Below, in pieces: positions 6,990-9,488 of a stretch of 9,488 bases of DNA. Position 1 is the first letter of the stretch; every line of letters begins with the position of its first letter. Source of the DNA: Sphingobium sp. (GTDB lineage Bacteria; Pseudomonadota; Alphaproteobacteria; Sphingomonadales; Sphingomonadaceae); NCBI GenBank assembly GCA_030148625.1, contig JASBTC010000418.1:1-9488 (forward strand), given 5' to 3'. The position numbers were made by a program, and so were the translations under genes. The notes below the pieces were generated by a model that saw nothing but the letters and a program-made list of their open reading frames with translations, had not been told where the DNA came from and searched no databases.

Positions 6990-7085
6990 GTTTGCAGGGA
7001 ATTTCCTACATGTATCCAACAAAGTGCCACAATAATTCCGGCAACGTGCGCAACTCTTCTTAGATATGTCCTTGCTTTGGATTGC

Positions 7086-7117
7086 GCGTCCCGCCCTTGC
7101 GAAGAAGGGTAGGACGC
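7086..7117. terminator. Hairpin downstream of the Met/Gly-rich exported protein gene, probable terminator
   Basis: GCGTCC pairs with GGACGC, then after a 2x2 internal loop CCCTT pairs with AAGGG, around a 6-base loop. The stem lies 28 bases beyond the stop of the minus-strand gene ending at 7145. No clear U-tract follows on that strand, so it may act as a weak terminator or mRNA end stabiliser. Confidence 0.5.
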
Positions 7118-7144
7118 AAGGTGTGGACCGAATAATTTCGAGCG

Positions 7145-8377
7145 TCAGCAGCCCTTGCCGCCAAGCGCGCCGGACAGCATTCCGCCCAGGCCGCCGAGCC
7201 CGCCTTTCTTGCATTTCTTCTTGCCCGCGCGCGGCGCCTCATCCTCGTCATCGGCCATGGCGGACATGTCGCCCATATCGGGACCGCCCACCATCATCAT
7301 GGTCGTCGACCGGAACCGCACCTTGCTGGTCCATTCGAGTTTCCAGGGCGTGGCGGGGTTTGCCGGGCGCGGCGGATAGGAGAAATTCACTTCGGGACCA
7401 TAGGCATAGAGGCTGGCCATCATGAATTGCGGCGCCGCCGCGCGCACTTCGGCGGGAATGGTGCAGCTTGTCTGGGTCGGCGGCAACACGACCTTTTCGC
7501 CGATCAGCCTGCGAACGGTCTCCGGCGACAGCCAGTCCCACAGCCCGCCGCCGAATTCGCGCGTCGCCGACGATGTCCACCACACCAGGTCACCGCCCCG
7601 CCCGGCATCCTCCTTCCCGCCGAACGCCCAGGCATAATAGCCGGTGGCGCCCGTCACCGAGCCCCAGCCCAGATTGGTCGCGCCGCCGCTCTGCTCGCTG
7701 GCGCGGCCGACGATGCCGGGCATATAATCCTGCGCCAGGGTGAAATTGATTTCGGGCGAATAATTCCCCGCGACGCGATGGTCGCCGATCAGCGAGGATC
7801 CCTTGCCCGGCTGCTTGCCGCCCTTGCCGCTCGGCCACCAACCGAACGTCTTGCTGTTGGTCAGCGATGGCCCGCGATCCATGGGCACCCGGGTCGAAAA
7901 CAGATTGGGTGGCATCTGCCCCGCCGCCAGCTTGGCGAAATCGATGATCACCGGCTGGCCCGGGCCGGCCTTGGCGCCACACCCCCAATAGATCAGCAAT
8001 CGCCCCTTGGGTCGCTCATATTCGCCGACGGGTTCGGGTGTGCCGGGCGTTGGCGTGATCAGCGGCAGCACATTGCCCATCCGGGCGCCGGCGGGCGGGA
8101 AGTGATCGGCCTTGGCCGGTGCCGGCGTCGGCGCGCGGCTCGATCCGAGCCGCAACTGGATCGAATGGGATTCGCGATTGCCGCCGCCGAACATCATGCT
8201 CATCGCCCCGCCCATGCCGCCGCCGGCCATGCCGGCCATGCCGCTCTCGGTGCTGACGCTCATCACGTAGCGCGCGACCGGTGCCGATGCCTGCTGAGCG
8301 GTCGACGGCGTAAAGATCAGCCAGCCCCCCGCCAGCACCGTGCACGAAACCAGCGACATGCGCCCATAGCGATTCAT
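7145..8377 (-). CDS. Exported Met/Gly-rich protein of unknown function
   Basis: I do not recognise a characterised family. The 410-residue protein starts at ATG 8377 with AGGGGAG upstream; the frame remains open to 8464 but that extension lacks a ribosome site. Residues 1-27 are a signal peptide (MSLVSCTVLAGGWLIFTPSTA, cleavage after STA). Next comes a Met/Gly-rich segment (46-66, with GMAGMAGGGMGGAM and MMFGGG), then SIQLRLGSS, a Pro-rich linker and GRLLIYWGCG (125-134). The central region is Trp/Gly-rich (GYYAWAFGG, DLVWWTSS, LWDWLSPETVRRLIG), followed by a second Met cluster (360-374, MMM.GGPDMGDMSAM). The tail has an acidic patch DDEDE, a basic KKKCKK and GGLGGLGGMLSGALGG before a final Cys. 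The Met clusters could bind copper(I), and the tail resembles a glycine zipper; both are inference. It appears to be a single-gene unit. Confidence 0.75.
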   Translation of the reverse strand: MNRYGRMSLVSCTVLAGGWLIFTPSTAQQASAPVARYVMSVSTESGMAGMAGGGMGGAMSMMFGGGNRESHSIQLRLGSSRAPTPAPAKADHFPPAGARMGNVLPLITPTPGTPEPVGEYERPKGRLLIYWGCGAKAGPGQPVIIDFAKLAAGQMPPNLFSTRVPMDRGPSLTNSKTFGWWPSGKGGKQPGKGSSLIGDHRVAGNYSPEINFTLAQDYMPGIVGRASEQSGGATNLGWGSVTGATGYYAWAFGGKEDAGRGGDLVWWTSSATREFGGGLWDWLSPETVRRLIGEKVVLPPTQTSCTIPAEVRAAAPQFMMASLYAYGPEVNFSYPPRPANPATPWKLEWTSKVRFRSTTMMMVGGPDMGDMSAMADDEDEAPRAGKKKCKKGGLGGLGGMLSGALGGKGC

Positions 8378-8641
8378 AAGAAGCTCCCCTGATTGTAGCG
8401 TGCCCAACCGGGGTGTCCGTTTTTGGCAAATCCGGACAAGAAATCCCCTGCGATTCAACGGCATTGGGGATGATGATAACCGGACGTCGCGGTGATATCT
8501 TGGGGACAGGTTTCGGGTTTTGGGTTACTTCCTCACGATCTGCGTGCGGCAAGCACTCATCTGCACCGAATATTTCGGTGGCCGCATGATCTCGAGCGCT
8601 CTACGGCGGATGCAATCACGCAACAGGTATCGCAATCCGAC
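8378..8641. promoter_or_regulatory. Divergent intergenic region between the Met/Gly-rich protein and the methyltransferase
   Basis: This 264-base spacer must carry promoters for both flanking genes, but I see no convincing -35/-10 pair. A TACAAT element on the minus strand lies too close to the 8377 start. It holds inverted repeats TGTCCG-N13-CGGACA (8414-8438), ATCCCC...GGGGAT around 8443-8471, and CACCGAA-TAT-TTCGGTG (8564-8580). The frame of the methyltransferase is open back to 8492, but codon use there looks non-coding. Confidence 0.45.
8564..8580. repeat. Near-perfect palindrome CACCGAA-TAT-TTCGGTG, candidate operator
   Basis: Perfect 7-bp arms around 3 bases, 62 bases before the methyltransferase start. 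The short odd spacer suits a dimeric regulator site better than an RNA hairpin. No regulator gene is adjacent. Confidence 0.4.
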
Positions 8642-9409
8642 ATGAAACTAAAAAAGATCGACGGTGAGTTCACGCAGCGCGGAGACGCCGAATCCGACAA
8701 TGATGCAAAGCTCCACGACATCGCGCGCAATCGCTATGCGACCGGGGGATTTGGTCCGCAATGGAATCATCATTCCCTGAGCTTCATGAAGCGACAGGTT
8801 TTGTCGCGCATTCTCTATCTGGACCAGCTTTACCGCAAGATCCTGGATGTTCCCGGCGTCATTTGCGAGTTTGGTGTGCATTGGGGCGCCACAATGGCGA
8901 CCCTGTGCAATCTGCGCGGCATCCACGAACCCTATAACCATTCCCGCCGCATTCACGGCTTCGATACTTTCAGCGGTTTCGTCGATGTCGATGTGGCCGA
9001 TGGCGGCTTTTCCAGTGAAGGCGACTATTCCACATCGCGTGGCTATGAGGCGGAACTGACCGAGATCCTCAGCCTGCACGAGAGTTTCTCCCCCATTCCC
9101 CAGATCCAGAAATTCGAACTGGTGAAGGGCGATGTGACCGCCACGCTGCCCGGATGGCTCGAAGACAATCCCCACGCGATCGTGGCGATGGCGATCTTCG
9201 ACATGGATATCTACAAACCCACCAAGACCGCATTGGAACTGATCCTGCCGCGCCTGGTCAAAGGATCGATCCTGGTCTTCGATGAATTGAACTGCCCCCA
9301 TTTCCCCGGCGAAACCAAGGCTCTGGATGAAGTGCTCGGCCTGAACAACATGCGGCTCAAGCGCTTCCCCCATCAGCCTTATTGCGCCTGGGCGGAGTAT
9401 GGCGCCTGA
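8642..9409 (+). CDS. TylF-like class I SAM-dependent methyltransferase
   Basis: A 255-residue cytoplasmic methyltransferase of the TylF/MycF-related group, Mg-dependent enzymes that methylate sugar hydroxyls of macrolides and surface glycans. Motif I is VICEFGVHWGATMATL (73-88), which binds SAM. RRIHGFDTFSGF (102-113) supplies the acidic residue that follows beta-2. VKGDVTATLP (161-170) precedes AIFDMDIYKPTKTALELILPRL, where D187 and D189 are the expected metal or substrate acids, and ILVFDELN (210-217) adds D214/E215. The start at 8642 is chosen because the 50 codons upstream (from ATG 8492) lack family-like sequence; the ribosome site is weak (AGG at 8625-8627, 14 bases away). Relatives in databases are often mislabelled as carnitine CoA-transferase. 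A sampled 5' line is about 45% G+C, unlike the left operon. A role in O-antigen or exopolysaccharide decoration is inference. Confidence 0.8.
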   Translation: MKLKKIDGEFTQRGDAESDNDAKLHDIARNRYATGGFGPQWNHHSLSFMKRQVLSRILYLDQLYRKILDVPGVICEFGVHWGATMATLCNLRGIHEPYNHSRRIHGFDTFSGFVDVDVADGGFSSEGDYSTSRGYEAELTEILSLHESFSPIPQIQKFELVKGDVTATLPGWLEDNPHAIVAMAIFDMDIYKPTKTALELILPRLVKGSILVFDELNCPHFPGETKALDEVLGLNNMRLKRFPHQPYCAWAEYGA

Positions 9410-9488
9410 ACGAACCGTCCGCCGCCCGATCGCTGTTCGGCGATACGCTGGCAACGGGATCGAAAAGTCTGGAGCGGGTAGCGGGGAT
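9410..9488. other. Unassigned end of window
   Basis: Several frames stay open through these 79 bases. ATG at 9399 overlaps the methyltransferase stop and reads MAPERTVRRPIAVRR to the edge. Another plus frame reads NEPSAARSLFGDTLATG with better third-position G+C but no good start. A minus frame is open too. None can be chosen from so little sequence. A small hairpin, ATCGC-tgttcg-GCGAT, lies near 9429-9444. Confidence 0.3.

Noticed and set aside
7014..7029. TGGCAC-type sigma-54 promoter for the beta-helix gene (minus strand)
   Set aside because: The -24 half is good, but the -12 half reads TGGA instead of TTGC at the required spacing.
5844..7112. Plus-strand open frame opposite the beta-helix gene
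   Set aside because: It lacks family features, while the minus strand shows regular beta-helix coils and a proper ribosome site.
6960..7214. N-terminal extension of the beta-helix protein to 7214
   Set aside because: The added residues are Arg/Cys-rich and featureless and run through a hairpin; AGGAGA sits right before ATG 6959.
8384..8392. TACAAT as -10 element for the Met/Gly-rich gene (minus strand)
   Set aside because: The transcript would start within the ribosome binding site and there is no -35 at 16-18 bases.
8492..8641. 50-residue N-terminal extension of the methyltransferase
   Set aside because: Codon use and sequence look non-coding and the region contains a palindrome typical of regulatory DNA. 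The internal ATG 8642 gives a normal family length, though its ribosome site is weak.
8648..9454. Minus-strand open frame opposite the methyltransferase
   Set aside because: It is antisense to a gene with clear SAM-binding and acidic motifs, and has no motif of its own.
9399..9488. ATG overlapping the methyltransferase stop as a downstream coupled gene
   Set aside because: Only 30 codons are visible, the GGAG is just one or two bases from the ATG, and another frame has better third-position G+C, so it was not called.

Overview
The window is mostly high-GC DNA (a sampled 60-base line in the amidohydrolase gene is about 70% G+C). Its genes look like those of an alphaproteobacterium of the sphingomonad type: a large TonB-dependent receptor with a DIVVTG TonB box, tightly overlapping genes, and strong GGAG/GGGAGG ribosome binding sites. 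The taxon is inferred from gene style; there is no rRNA or other marker in the window.

Left half (1-5364): a divergent locus that probably takes up and processes D-amino-acid compounds. On the minus strand, running leftward, are a TonB-dependent outer-membrane receptor (4224-2026), an exported amidohydrolase of the N-acyl-D-amino-acid deacylase type (2026-518), and the N-terminal domain of a DUF1611/DgcN-type protein (521 to the window edge). The junctions are TGATG and ATGA overlaps, so the three genes look like one translationally coupled operon. A MurR/RpiR-family regulator (4405-5364, plus strand) is divergent from it across a 180-base region with three inverted repeats centred 21-23 bases apart and two back-to-back -35-like elements. 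The simplest model is: the receptor brings an N-acylated D-amino acid or D-Glu peptide across the outer membrane, the periplasmic amidohydrolase removes the acyl group, and the cytoplasmic DgcN-type enzyme handles the released D-glutamate. The DgcN reading frame loses family resemblance at about position 80, exactly where its P-loop domain should begin, so the pathway may be broken here, or the window edge may be a rearrangement or assembly junction.

Middle (5365-7144): a 9-bp GC hairpin separates the regulator from a convergent minus-strand gene (6959-5418). That gene encodes a 513-residue right-handed beta-helix protein resembling phage tailspikes and pectate-lyase-like proteins. It has no signal peptide, a lower-GC body and a five-step ladder of cysteines. 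Its leader contains a perfect inverted repeat whose 3' arm is the ribosome binding site.

Right part (7145-9488): an exported Met/Gly-rich protein of unknown function (8377-7145, minus), with a glycine-zipper-like C-terminus between two cysteines. A 264-base divergent spacer with several inverted repeats follows. Then comes a TylF-like, metal-dependent class I methyltransferase (8642-9409, plus). The last 79 bases cannot be assigned. The beta-helix protein and the methyltransferase would both fit surface polysaccharide biology, but nothing in the window proves this. No tRNA, rRNA, CRISPR array or recognisable transposase was seen.
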